Below are positions 7,647-15,771 of a DNA stretch of 64,000 nt, one piece after another (the first letter of the stretch is position 1; every line of letters begins with the position of its first letter). The translations under genes and the position numbers were made by a program. This DNA is from Ruminococcaceae bacterium KH2T8. GTDB lineage: Bacteria > Bacillota > Clostridia > Saccharofermentanales > Saccharofermentanaceae. The stretch spans positions 370,201 through 434,200 of the forward strand of contig FOIY01000003.1 in the NCBI GenBank assembly GCA_900111435.1, read 5' to 3'. The notes under the pieces are model-generated. The model made no database searches. It saw nothing but the letters and a program-made list of their open reading frames with translations, and was not told the DNA's origin.

Positions 7647-8828
7647 TCAAAGATAACAGTGCGCGAACTTTCCTACACCGACCATGACGATCGCACCGTC
7701 TTTGCTGATCTTCTCTTCGAAGAATGCCTTTATCTTCTTTCCGTTTGCATTAAAGAACTTCTCCTGATCGGGATAGGTATCCTTCATCTTTCGAAGCAGA
7801 TCCTCTGCATCGGAATAACTGAAAGTATTCTCGAGAAGCACAGGTTCGATCCTGCCGAAATACTTCTTGAGCATCGCGTTGAACTCGTCTCTTTCGTTCT
7901 CCTGCCTGCTGATTGACTTCTTGATAAAGGGCGCATCTACACCGCACTCTGCCATCAGTGAATCGAAGAACAGATCAAGCGACTTTACGTTCGCGCAGTT
8001 GATGGAGAAGAAACCGTCAGGACTTAATACCTTAGCAGCTGACGCTACCATGCTCTCCGGATCCTTGAGCTCATATGAAAGATAGTGAGCAATGATCCTG
8101 TCGTACTTTTGGTTCTCCGAGATCATATCCCAGGTTGCGGCATCCTCGATATCCATGAACTTCAGATCGATATCCACGCCTGAAGGAAGATCCTTTCTGT
8201 TCTGCTCGAGATACTCGGCGAAATCATCAGCCCAGCTGCCGTGAAGATCGTATGCGAAGATCTTGCTGCCCTCAGGGATATTCTCCCAGCTGTTTCTCCA
8301 GATCTTAGCGTAGCCGCATCCCAGATCGAGTATCTTAACATCCTTTACAGGTTCGATAGACTTAAAGATCCTTACGTACCAGTCTTCCGCTTCGACCTGG
8401 TGGCTTACCCATTCGAAATGGTTCCTGTCGGCCTTCTGATCAACGCTTACGTTTCTAACGATATCGGCTACATCGTCCCAGTCGAGATCATCACCTTTAC
8501 GCTTGAGTGTCCTCGTGATCGCATCTATGACCATCTCTGTCTGATAAAGCTTATCCTTCATTATCTGAAGCTGGATATTTAATGCTTCCCTTATATCTCC
8601 GGCGTCACCGTTTGTAAGGTTATCTCTTATCTCTTCGAGAGAAAAACCGATCTGCTTTAAAGCGACTATCTTCTCCAATATCTCGAGTGCACCCTGATCG
8701 TAAAGTCGATAGTTACCCTCGGAATAACCTGCAGGCTTAAGAAGTCCCTTCTCGTCATAAAGGCGAACTGCCTTCTGGGATACTCCCGCCTTCTTGGCGA
8801 TCTCACCGGATGTCATCTTATTGTCCAT
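7647..8828 (-). CDS. MerR-family regulator fused to a SAM-dependent methyltransferase
   Basis: Residues 5-75 are a MerR DNA-binding domain (TSGEIAKKAGVSQKAVRLYDE, then GNYRLYDQGALEIL) followed by the dimerisation helix. Residues about 155-290 are a class I methyltransferase: VKILDLGCGYAKIW binds SAM, FAYDL supplies the acidic ribose ligand and DRIIAHYLSYEL follows. The start at 8828 is set by GAGGAGG nine bases upstream and by the promoter at 8861-8891; a longer frame to 8924 would read through the promoter. MerR proteins usually sense a ligand and remodel a long-spacer promoter; here the effector part is a methyltransferase, so it may sense its substrate or SAM. Confidence 0.85.
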   Translation of the reverse strand: MDNKMTSGEIAKKAGVSQKAVRLYDEKGLLKPAGYSEGNYRLYDQGALEILEKIVALKQIGFSLEEIRDNLTNGDAGDIREALNIQLQIMKDKLYQTEMVIDAITRTLKRKGDDLDWDDVADIVRNVSVDQKADRNHFEWVSHQVEAEDWYVRIFKSIEPVKDVKILDLGCGYAKIWRNSWENIPEGSKIFAYDLHGSWADDFAEYLEQNRKDLPSGVDIDLKFMDIEDAATWDMISENQKYDRIIAHYLSYELKDPESMVASAAKVLSPDGFFSINCANVKSLDLFFDSLMAECGVDAPFIKKSISRQENERDEFNAMLKKYFGRIEPVLLENTFSYSDAEDLLRKMKDTYPDQEKFFNANGKKIKAFFEEKISKDGAIVMVGVGKFAHCYL

Positions 8829-8860
8829 GTTGAGGACCTCCTCGTTATCAGTATGATAAC

Positions 8861-8891
8861 ACTTTAAGGGGTGCCCCAAGGGGAGGGTCAA
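8861..8891 (-). promoter_or_regulatory. MerR-type long-spacer promoter with operator
   Basis: Leftward, TTGACC (8886-8891) and TAAAGT (8861-8866) are 19 bases apart instead of 17. The spacer contains the dyad CCCC-TT-GGGG flanked by further C/G runs. This is the layout bound and untwisted by MerR proteins, so the downstream MerR fusion is probably autoregulated. Confidence 0.7.
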
Positions 8892-8899
8892 GCGTTTTT

Positions 8900-9967
8900 T
8901 CAGATAAATCTTTCGCCGTCCCAATAAAGCTTTACTGACTCATCTTCACCGTCAATATATTCCTCGGTATAGATCGTCATGGCGATCCAGTCGAAACCAA
9001 CGTGGATACCCTCAAAAGGCACGTAATCGCCACCGGGGAATCCGCTCCGGTTAATGAACTCGCCGTTAAGGTCCAAAACAACGTGGTCATACCCGTCACT
9101 AAAGAGAACTTTCGGAGCGATGAGAAGATTACCGTCGTGATCAGGAAACATCGGCATATCGCTGCTGATATTTTCTTCGGAAAGGATCGTATCGAAGGAG
9201 TAATTGTATTCATCCATATACGCCTGAAGCTCATCACTTATAGTGAGTTCTCCGTTTACGAACACTTGCTCGCCAAGCAGATCGTTATCGGTATAAAAAT
9301 CCATCAAAGATCCGAGCGCAGTTTCCCTGAATGTATCCTCATCAACACCCGTCATCTCGAGGATCTCGGAATTTGTCAGCTGATGTCCGGTAGCCGTATC
9401 GATAACATACGGATGATATACCACTTTTGCATTTTCCTTAAACTCATGAACAACAAGAGTGAATATCGTATCGGTATATGGGATGATATCGAAATGCAGG
9501 TCGACAGTATAACCGTTCGGGTATCTCGAGGCCATCTCTTCGATCTCGCTGTTGATCCTCTCGGCATCATCGGAATCGATGGTGAGCACGGGATATACTG
9601 CACCCCAAGGGTTATATTGCCTGTATTCGTCGTCGGCAAATGCCGTAGATACCTTTACATATTCATTGATATATACATCCTGCAACTGATCGTCACTTAA
9701 TGAATACACCGTGACCGTTTCGGAAGGAGCGGCAGATGCTGAAGTCTCTGTTGTCTCTTCAGTAGTCTCTGACGTCTCCGCTGTGGTCGTTGCAGTAGTC
9801 ATCCGCTGTCTCGCCGTCGTTTCTGCCGTCGTAGCGGCAGTAGTCTCCTGAGCTGTCGTCTCACTTGGCATCACTGATTCATTTATATCATCTGAAGTCT
9901 TTGCCGCACCGCATGACGTAAGAAGTGATGCAGTAAGGAGTATCGATACTATAGATATCTTTTTCAT
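8900..9967 (-). CDS. Secreted lipoprotein with Thr-rich linker
   Basis: MKKISIVSILLTASLLTSCG is a lipoprotein signal with the lipobox LTSC (Cys19). Residues 35-85 are a Thr/Ala/Glu-rich linker. The remaining 260 residues form a mixed alpha/beta domain with YPVLTIDSDDAERINSEIEEMA, LVVHEFKENAKVVYHPYVIDT and LVLDLNG-type segments, vaguely like RsiV/PdaC (DUF3298) domains; that resemblance is weak. It should be anchored to the outer face of the membrane. A 14-bp palindrome lies upstream at 9985-9998. No strong ribosome site precedes the ATG. Confidence 0.7.
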   Translation of the reverse strand: MKKISIVSILLTASLLTSCGAAKTSDDINESVMPSETTAQETTAATTAETTARQRMTTATTTAETSETTEETTETSASAAPSETVTVYSLSDDQLQDVYINEYVKVSTAFADDEYRQYNPWGAVYPVLTIDSDDAERINSEIEEMASRYPNGYTVDLHFDIIPYTDTIFTLVVHEFKENAKVVYHPYVIDTATGHQLTNSEILEMTGVDEDTFRETALGSLMDFYTDNDLLGEQVFVNGELTISDELQAYMDEYNYSFDTILSEENISSDMPMFPDHDGNLLIAPKVLFSDGYDHVVLDLNGEFINRSGFPGGDYVPFEGIHVGFDWIAMTIYTEEYIDGEDESVKLYWDGERFI

Positions 9968-9984
9968 AATTAAGTAATATACCT

Positions 9985-9998
9985 TTCTTATATAAGAA
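9985..9998. promoter_or_regulatory. 14-bp palindrome upstream of lipoprotein gene
   Basis: TTCTTATATAAGAA is a perfect palindrome 18 bases before the leftward start at 9967. It could be an operator or part of the -10 region; nothing else identifies a regulator. Confidence 0.35.
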
Positions 9999-10069
9999 GA
10001 TGAGTTCCCCTCTCATTCCTAAAGACGGAGCGGTTTAGATTCGGTTGCATGTTTTTCGATTTTATTGAA

Positions 10070-10125
10070 CGTTAAGGTTACGTTAAGGTTTACCCGTTCG
10101 TCCGTTAAGGATGCCCCCGTAGAAT
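10070..10125 (+). promoter_or_regulatory. Three phased CGTTAAGG repeats and -10 box upstream of DUF975 gene
   Basis: CGTTAAGG occurs at 10070-10077, 10081-10088 and 10103-10110, that is at 11 and 22 base offsets on one DNA face. A TAGAAT -10 box follows at 10120-10125; the -35 region is poor, as for an activated promoter. The layout fits binding by an OmpR/PhoP-family regulator such as the one encoded at 11119. Confidence 0.65.
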
Positions 10126-10172
10126 GTAGACATAAAACAAAACACGGCTGACAAATAAAGGAGGTCAAGACT

Positions 10173-11021
10173 ATGTGGAATAGGAAAGATGTAAAAGCAA
10201 AAGGAAAGGCAGCATTTAAGAATAATTTCTGGAAGTGCGTAGTAACAGCATTGATAATCGCCGTAATCGGCGGAGGCGTAAGCGGATTCTCAAGCAGCTC
10301 AAGCTCGATCTCAAGTCTGGCATCCTCTCGCCACTCGATCACTGAGACGACAGGAATGAACGATATCTCAGATAACGATCACGAATTCAATTTCACCATC
10401 GAGGGAGATGAGACAACGGATCCCGAAGAGATCGAAGATGAGATCACCAACGAGATCACGGAGCAGACAGGTGACATCGATGAAAGCACAGGTATTGCTA
10501 TCGTAGCATTCTCGATCATCATGTTCGGCGTAATGCTCGTACTCTCCGCTATCGGAATCACAATTTCGGCTCTTCTCTTTAATCCCTTAAGACTCGGATG
10601 CCAGAGATTCTTCAGAAAGAACCTTGATGAGCCCGCTAATATGTCGAATATCGTATTCGCTTTCGATTCAAACTACAAGAATGTCGTAAAGACAATGTTC
10701 CTTCGTGATGTATATGTATTCCTTTGGAGCCTTCTCTTTGTGATCCCCGGCATCATCAAGTCATATGAGTACAGAATGGTTCCTTACCTTCTTTCGGAGA
10801 ATCCCGGTATGAGCGACAAGGAAGCTTTCGCAGAGAGCAAGAGACTCATGAACGGCAACAAGTGGAAGACATTCGTACTTGATCTTTCATTCATCGGTTG
10901 GGATATTCTCTCCCTCTTCACATGCGGTATCCTCAACGTCTTCTATGTAAATCCTTACAAGATGTCTACAGACGCAGCTCTTTATGAGGCTCTTAAGTAC
11001 GGAACAGCAAGCGCAAACTGA
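10173..11021 (+). CDS. DUF975 family membrane protein
   Basis: The family hallmarks are the N-terminal WNRKDVKAKGKAAFKNNFWKCV, NPLRLGCQRFF in the middle, IPGIIKSYEYRMVPYLLSENP, and DKEAFAESKRLMNGNKWK. About five membrane segments are predicted. After the first helix there is a long acidic Ser/Thr-rich loop (residues 45-105), which is an unusual expansion. DUF975 proteins have no proven role; they are often linked to envelope stress. Start fixed by AGGAGG. The phased repeats upstream and the following two-component genes suggest shared control. Confidence 0.85.
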   Translation: MWNRKDVKAKGKAAFKNNFWKCVVTALIIAVIGGGVSGFSSSSSSISSLASSRHSITETTGMNDISDNDHEFNFTIEGDETTDPEEIEDEITNEITEQTGDIDESTGIAIVAFSIIMFGVMLVLSAIGITISALLFNPLRLGCQRFFRKNLDEPANMSNIVFAFDSNYKNVVKTMFLRDVYVFLWSLLFVIPGIIKSYEYRMVPYLLSENPGMSDKEAFAESKRLMNGNKWKTFVLDLSFIGWDILSLFTCGILNVFYVNPYKMSTDAALYEALKYGTASAN

Positions 11022-11053
11022 TAGATAATGCCCACAGCATGGTAAGCAGGATG

Positions 11054-11062
11054 TGATATAGT
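11054..11062 (+). promoter_or_regulatory. Extended -10 promoter of two-component operon
   Basis: TGATATAGT is an extended -10 box. Transcription would start near 11069, placing the hairpin at 11073-11094 at the very 5' end of the mRNA. Confidence 0.5.
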
Positions 11063-11072
11063 AAAAGGGAAA

Positions 11073-11106
11073 CTGACGGGAGCGATCCCGTCAGTATTTC
11101 CTGTTT
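11073..11106 (+). terminator. Hairpin: DUF975 terminator or 5' leader stem
   Basis: CTGACGGGA (11073-11081) pairs perfectly with TCCCGTCAG (11086-11094) around GCGA, followed by a weak T-rich tail. It may end the DUF975 transcript, or act as a stabilising stem at the start of the response regulator mRNA. Confidence 0.55.
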
Positions 11107-11118
11107 TAGGAGAATAAG

Positions 11119-11802
11119 ATGAACCACACAGTTTTGATCGCAGATGACGAGAAGGAGATAAGGGATCTCTTAAGACTCTACCTCGAAAACGAAGGCTACA
11201 GGATCATTGAGGCATCCGACGGAATGGAAGCCGTTAATGCCGTTAAGGAAAAGCACCCCGACATCTGCCTGCTCGATATAATGATGCCCGGAAAGGACGG
11301 ATTATCCGTTCTCAAGGAGATACGAGATGAGAGCAATATCCCCGTGATAATGATCTCCGCAAGGACTGCCGATGTCGAAAGGATACTCGGCCTTAACCTC
11401 GGCGCGGATGATTATATTCCCAAGCCTTTTAACCCCCTCGAGGTCGCGGCAAGGGTTAAGTCCAACCTCAGAAGATACTATGACCTCGGATCCGGAAAGG
11501 CGGCAGCCGAGACATTTACGGTAAAGGATCTCGTGCTCGATACGGATTCATGCACACTTACAAAGGGCGGCGTACCGCTGCAGCTCACATCGGTCGAATA
11601 TAAGATCATGGAGATGTTCATGCGCTACCCGGGAAAGGTATTTACAAAACAGCAGATATACGAATGCGGATGGGACGACGAGTATGTCGTCTCGGACAAT
11701 AACATCATGGTATCCATAAGTAAATTAAGGACCAAGCTCGACGAAGATCCGTCTAAGTACATTACGACTCTTCGCGGACTCGGATACAGGATGGAAAAGT
11801 AA
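11119..11802 (+). CDS. OmpR/PhoB-family response regulator
   Basis: The receiver domain (1-120) carries the acidic pair ADDE near residue 9, the phosphorylation site in CLLDIMMPGKDG (Asp54), the conserved Ser in MISAR and Lys in PKPFNP. The C-terminal winged helix (about 130-227) is typical of the OmpR class (SVEYKIMEMFMRYPGKVFTKQQIYE, then RGLGYRMEK). Proteins of this class bind direct repeats with 10-11 base spacing, which matches the phased TTAA sites found in this window. The stop codon overlaps the start of the kinase gene. Confidence 0.95.
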   Translation: MNHTVLIADDEKEIRDLLRLYLENEGYRIIEASDGMEAVNAVKEKHPDICLLDIMMPGKDGLSVLKEIRDESNIPVIMISARTADVERILGLNLGADDYIPKPFNPLEVAARVKSNLRRYYDLGSGKAAAETFTVKDLVLDTDSCTLTKGGVPLQLTSVEYKIMEMFMRYPGKVFTKQQIYECGWDDEYVVSDNNIMVSISKLRTKLDEDPSKYITTLRGLGYRMEK

Positions 11803-13019
11803 TGAGTGAAGTTACCGAGCTTCGAAAGTTCGTCATAAGACATTTCCTGATCACGCTGATCACGGTAGGCATAGCGGAATTTCTGATCTCCGCGTTTATA
11901 AGCCATACCCTTCTTCCCGCGATCATCAGGCAATTCTTCCCGGAGCTTTATGACTTCAATGTCTTCTCGACGGGAAACCTGGTCGTGCTCGTGCTGGCCA
12001 TAGGTCTTTACTCGCTCTTTAATCTGATCGGGAAGCTCATCCCTTTCGGCGGAGATATCGCGTCGGCAACACTTAATGCGTCGCTCAAATATTTCGGGAT
12101 CGCGGATCAGGTACCGCGCGACAACACGATACTGAGCAAGATCTCATCGCTTACCGTGGGCGATATCCTTATACTCGTGATCCTGATCCTGGGTCTTCTT
12201 ATCATGGTCCTCTTCCCGGTTCTTCTGGGATCGATGGTATTCGCGAGGAAAGTAACCAGACAGTTCAAGATGCTCGATGAACAGAGAGCCGCCGAGCAAA
12301 AGGAAAGTGAGCGGAAGAAATATCTCATGATCTCCGACATCGCCCATGACCTCAAGACTCCCATGACCACTGTCTCGGGTTATGCGAGGGCGCTTTCGGA
12401 CGGGATGGTATCAAAAGACAAGGAGCAGGAATATCTCGAAGCGATAACGTCAAAGACCGAGAGGATGAACGATATAGTTCAGATGCTCTTTAATTATGTA
12501 AGATTAGACAGTGACGGATTTGATCTTGTAAGAGCACCTGTCGATATATGCGAGCTCGTGAGAGAATGCGCAGCGCTTGCTTATCAGGATGTGGAAGATG
12601 CGGGAATGGAATTTGATATCGATATTCCCGAAGAAAAGATAATGGTGTCCGCCGATAAGATCCAGATGTCGCGTGTCGTTACGAACCTTCTTACCAATGC
12701 CGTAAAACATAACGACAAAGGAACTCATATCGGCGTTAAGGTCACATCCGACTCCGATGATACGAGGATATATATAAGCGACAGCGGCAAGGAGATCGAT
12801 AAGGAACTCGCGTCAGATATCTTCGAACCTTTCGTCATGGGAGATAAGTCCAGATCTTCCAAGGGCGGCTCGGGACTCGGACTGTCGATCGCAAGGAAAG
12901 TCGTGGAGCTTCACGGCTGGAAGATAAAGCTCGTTCAGCGCCCCGAGATCGGACGCTATCACTTAGGCGATATATATGGTAAGGTATTCGCCATCATAAT
13001 ACCGAATATCCGAGGCTGA
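11802..13019 (+). CDS. Sensor histidine kinase
   Basis: About three N-terminal membrane helices (near 17-45, 60-80 and 120-150) with only a short extracytoplasmic loop are followed by the phospho-acceptor H-box SDIAHDLKTPM, the N-box NLLTNAVKHND, the ISDSGKEID G1 box and GSGLGLSIARKV G2 box. It should phosphorylate the response regulator with which it overlaps by one base (TAATG). The small extracellular part suggests an intramembrane sensor, as in envelope stress kinases. Confidence 0.95.
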   Translation: MSEVTELRKFVIRHFLITLITVGIAEFLISAFISHTLLPAIIRQFFPELYDFNVFSTGNLVVLVLAIGLYSLFNLIGKLIPFGGDIASATLNASLKYFGIADQVPRDNTILSKISSLTVGDILILVILILGLLIMVLFPVLLGSMVFARKVTRQFKMLDEQRAAEQKESERKKYLMISDIAHDLKTPMTTVSGYARALSDGMVSKDKEQEYLEAITSKTERMNDIVQMLFNYVRLDSDGFDLVRAPVDICELVRECAALAYQDVEDAGMEFDIDIPEEKIMVSADKIQMSRVVTNLLTNAVKHNDKGTHIGVKVTSDSDDTRIYISDSGKEIDKELASDIFEPFVMGDKSRSSKGGSGLGLSIARKVVELHGWKIKLVQRPEIGRYHLGDIYGKVFAIIIPNIRG

Positions 13020-13023
13020 GCTA

Positions 13024-13656
13024 ATGATCATCAAAGAAGAACTTCATGGCCAAGAGCTGACACTTGATACGGGCAACTACTACTTCTCCCCTACATCGAT
13101 CGATAAGGGGACTTCGTTCATGTTATCCAAGGTCACGGTAACTCAGGATGATAAGGCACTCGACTTAGGATGCGGATACGGCGTAGTCGGCATCTGGCTT
13201 CGAAAGTGCGGATGCGGCGATGTCGTGATGTGCGATATCTCGGAAGAAGGCGTTGAGCTTTCAAGATCAAACCTTGAACGCAACGGGATCGAAGGCATAA
13301 GGGTCATAAAGAGCGACGGACTTAAGGAAGTCCCTGACAGCGACTTTACGCTCATCCTTTCGAACCCTCCGTACCATACCGATTTTTCCGTAGCGAAGTC
13401 ATTTATCGAAGACGGATTTAAGAAGCTTCGTATCGGCGGCAGGATGATCATGGTCACAAAGCGGCTCGACTGGTACAAGAATAAGCTCACTTCCGTATTC
13501 GGCGGAGTAAGGGTCTTTGAGCAGGACGGCTACTTTGTCTTTATCTCCGAAAAGAGGACCGACAGGGTCGTCAAAAAGAAAAAAGAGAAGAATGAACTGT
13601 CGAAGAAACTTCAGCGCAAACAGCAAAGATCCGGTAGGAACAAGAAGAAAATCTGA
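13024..13656 (+). CDS. RsmC-like class I methyltransferase
   Basis: Fold and motifs match the MTS/RsmC family of rRNA or protein N-methyltransferases: ALDLGCGYGVVGIW binds SAM, and LILSNPPYHTDF is the catalytic NPPY motif. The C-terminal 35 residues are very basic (KKKKEKNELSKKLQRKQQRSGRNKKK), which fits RNA binding. It starts five bases after the kinase stop and is probably co-transcribed. A second, shorter RsmC-like gene lies at 52790-53416. Confidence 0.85.
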   Translation: MIIKEELHGQELTLDTGNYYFSPTSIDKGTSFMLSKVTVTQDDKALDLGCGYGVVGIWLRKCGCGDVVMCDISEEGVELSRSNLERNGIEGIRVIKSDGLKEVPDSDFTLILSNPPYHTDFSVAKSFIEDGFKKLRIGGRMIMVTKRLDWYKNKLTSVFGGVRVFEQDGYFVFISEKRTDRVVKKKKEKNELSKKLQRKQQRSGRNKKKI

Positions 13657-13708
13657 TAATCGGTCTTGTTCTTAATAGGATAGATCAATTTATCTTCCAA
13701 CAAAAGTA

Positions 13709-13756
13709 TTGACTTGAGATTTAGCTATTCTATAATGATGTTAACGAATTGTTAAC
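13709..13756 (+). promoter_or_regulatory. Strong promoter with 11-bp GTTAAC direct repeat (upstream copy)
   Basis: TTGACT (13709-13714), 16-base spacer, TATAAT (13731-13736), then GTTAAC at 13740-13745 and again at 13751-13756. The repeat covers the expected start site, a repressor-type position. Confidence 0.7.
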
Positions 13757-13949
13757 AATTCGAGAATGTGTCGGTAAACCCGTAACGAATACGACCCTAT
13801 CGACACCCTACGATTGACAACCAACTATCCCATAACTTCCAATTTGAAAGCAGTGTCGACCCATTCGGCGCTGTTTTTCATTGTGCAATTTCACCATTCT
13901 CGGGGTAAATTCTCGTGCTATAAATCAACAGAAATAACTTAACGGTTAA

Positions 13950-13995
13950 TTGACTATCAGATGAATTCTGTATAAAATGTTAACGGATTGTTAAG
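13950..13995 (+). promoter_or_regulatory. Promoter of first surface protein with 11-bp GTTAA repeat
   Basis: TTGACT (13950-13955), 17-base spacer, TAAAAT (13973-13978), then GTTAAC (13979-13984) and GTTAAG (13990-13995). It repeats the arrangement at 13709-13756 and leaves a leader of about 165 bases before 14154. Confidence 0.7.
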
Positions 13996-14153
13996 AAGAG
14001 AATAGTTTTTGTTCACATTTGAAAGATTCCCATCAGAGGATTTAAGAAGAGGATTTTTAAGAAACATCAGTTTTTGTATCAAGTCTCTTTCAGGTCTTAA
14101 TATACCCTGAACACGACTGCAAGACTGATATCACCCCGAAAAGGAGAACGAAC

Positions 14154-15572
14154 ATGCAAAAGAGAACCTTGAGGATCTGGGTCACTGTGTTGGCTATGGC
14201 TTTGGCTGTCATCTTTCCGCTTCAGTTCTTCGGTGCTGATGTAGCTGCCGCTCAAGCGACAGAGTTCTACACCATCACCGGCTACGACAGAGATGACAAC
14301 ATCTACGATGCCAACAACAACATCATTCACGGACATACTTACTGTCTGAACCGCTCGAGGCCTTCACCGAGCCAGGGCGTGTATTCGAGATACAGACTCT
14401 CGGATATGCCTTTTTCCATCTTCGATAACTGTACTTATCAGCACGCAGCAAGGTACGGTAACGAGGACAAGACATTCACGGCTGAGGAAGATGCTGAAGT
14501 ACGTCTCCTTATCCTCAACCTCCTTATCAAGCAGGACAGCATCGACCGTCACGGCTGGAGCATGCAGGAAGTGATGTGGTTCCTTACATGCGGTAAGTTC
14601 TGTGATTCTTACTATGTCGGCGAGAACTATACGATGGATACAGACTACATCTCTGACATCAAGGCTCAGATCAATGCAGAGCCTCACTACACATTCGCTG
14701 ATTACGATGTTTATTACTATTACTGCGAGAATGGTCAGTATCAGAACACATTGGGCGGGCTCTTCGTTCCCGTTGCTACTTCCTTTACTATCGATAAGAC
14801 TGTTGTTGACGGACTTGATGCAGTCGAGAACTATAACGGTATCGATGATACACTCGGCTTCACGCTCAACCTCAACTTCTTCGATACACTCGGTATAAGA
14901 CCCGTAGCTTACGAGAGCTTCACATTTACATTCACTGACAGAGACGGCAACGTAACGGTTCAGACCATTACTACTGACGGTGTCGGAAATCTTTCGCTCA
15001 ACATCATGAGCGGTCAGAGCGTAGACATCTCCGGGTTTGACAGCGTTAACTACCGTATAACGATCTCGGAGTCCGATGCTAACACAGACAGTACATGCAA
15101 CATGGACAGCATCACATCTCCTAACTCTACACTTACGGACAACGGAGACGGATCCTACTCATTCGACTTCAGCCAGTCCTATGTAGTAGATATCGATCTC
15201 GTTAACCGTCACATCAGCGCTGACCCTACACCCGTTCCTACTCAGACATCCGAGACGACTACGGAAGCTACGACAACTGTTTCCGAGACAACAACAGAGG
15301 CTACTACGACTACAGCTGAAGAGACTACTACAGTTGAAACAAGCGAAGAGACAACGGCAGCATCCGTTCTCGGTGAAGCAAGAACAGAAGAGACATCCAA
15401 GGCTGCTGACGAGACGGAAGCAACTGCTACACCTACTCCCACATCCGCACCTTCCGGTACGGTCGCAACGGGAGAGGCTTCAGGTGCATCCCGCGTGATC
15501 GCAGGTATCGCACTTATCGCAATGGGCGTCGTAGTATTTACGATCCGCCGCACAAAGGTACAGCACGACTGA
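14154..15572 (+). CDS. Surface protein with thioester-like domain, Cna-B-like domain and Thr-rich stalk
   Basis: A signal peptide (residues 1-33, ending VAAAQA) precedes a domain with HTYCLNRS (candidate thioester Cys) and SMQEVMW (candidate Gln, with the Q-x-x-x-W spacing of the TQxAxW motif), as in thioester adhesin domains. Extra cysteines (TCGKFC, YYYCEN) are unusual. Residues about 205-355 form a beta domain beginning FTIDKTV and including RITISESD, which has the Lys/Glu layout of isopeptide-bonded Cna-B domains. A Thr/Glu stalk, then TVATGE, a hydrophobic helix and a basic tail suggest cell-wall or membrane anchoring without a canonical LPxTG. A tandem paralogue follows. Ribosome site AAGGAG. 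Confidence 0.75.
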   Translation: MQKRTLRIWVTVLAMALAVIFPLQFFGADVAAAQATEFYTITGYDRDDNIYDANNNIIHGHTYCLNRSRPSPSQGVYSRYRLSDMPFSIFDNCTYQHAARYGNEDKTFTAEEDAEVRLLILNLLIKQDSIDRHGWSMQEVMWFLTCGKFCDSYYVGENYTMDTDYISDIKAQINAEPHYTFADYDVYYYYCENGQYQNTLGGLFVPVATSFTIDKTVVDGLDAVENYNGIDDTLGFTLNLNFFDTLGIRPVAYESFTFTFTDRDGNVTVQTITTDGVGNLSLNIMSGQSVDISGFDSVNYRITISESDANTDSTCNMDSITSPNSTLTDNGDGSYSFDFSQSYVVDIDLVNRHISADPTPVPTQTSETTTEATTTVSETTTEATTTTAEETTTVETSEETTAASVLGEARTEETSKAADETEATATPTPTSAPSGTVATGEASGASRVIAGIALIAMGVVVFTIRRTKVQHD

Positions 15573-15596
15573 TAACATACCGCCGATAGATCAATC

Positions 15597-15636
15597 AAGA
15601 CCGTGAGACCATACAGGTTTCACGGTCTTTTTTCTT
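15597..15636 (+). terminator. Rho-independent terminator
   Basis: AAGACCGTGA (15597-15606) pairs with TCACGGTCTT (15620-15629), followed by a run of T. It ends the first surface protein transcript. Confidence 0.9.
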
Positions 15637-15689
15637 GTGATAGCGCAAAAACTTCATACGATGCATCAACCGGCATTCCTCAGTTTTTA

Positions 15690-15736
15690 TTGACGTCTAT
15701 ATAATAAATAATATAAAATGTTAGCGTTTTTGATAA
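15690..15736 (+). promoter_or_regulatory. Promoter of second surface protein with degenerate repeat
   Basis: TTGACG (15690-15695) and TAAAAT (15714-15719; or TATAAA two bases earlier) are followed by GTTAGC (15720) and TGATAA (15731), 11 bases apart. It matches the first gene's TAAAATGTTAACG box with a decayed second half-site, so control of the two paralogues may differ. Confidence 0.55.
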
Positions 15737-15771
15737 AAATGCCATAGATTTGATATTCGAGGAGGAACACG

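Larger units (their letters stand above)
13657..14153. other. Gene-free region with two tandem promoter/operator units
   Basis: No convincing coding frame. It holds the units at 13709-13756 and 13950-13995, separated by about 190 bases without a clear gene. A GTGTCG...CGACAC inverted repeat lies just after the first unit (near 13768-13805). The stretch between the promoters may be a long leader or a small RNA; no known RNA family was recognised. Confidence 0.5.

Noticed and set aside
8829..8924. Longer N terminus for the MerR fusion
   Set aside because: It would read through the MerR-type promoter and start without a ribosome site; the MerR domain begins right after 8828.
14097..15598. Minus-strand frames under the surface protein gene (Val/Ser-rich)
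   Set aside because: They are antisense translations of the Thr-rich stalk and have no start signals.
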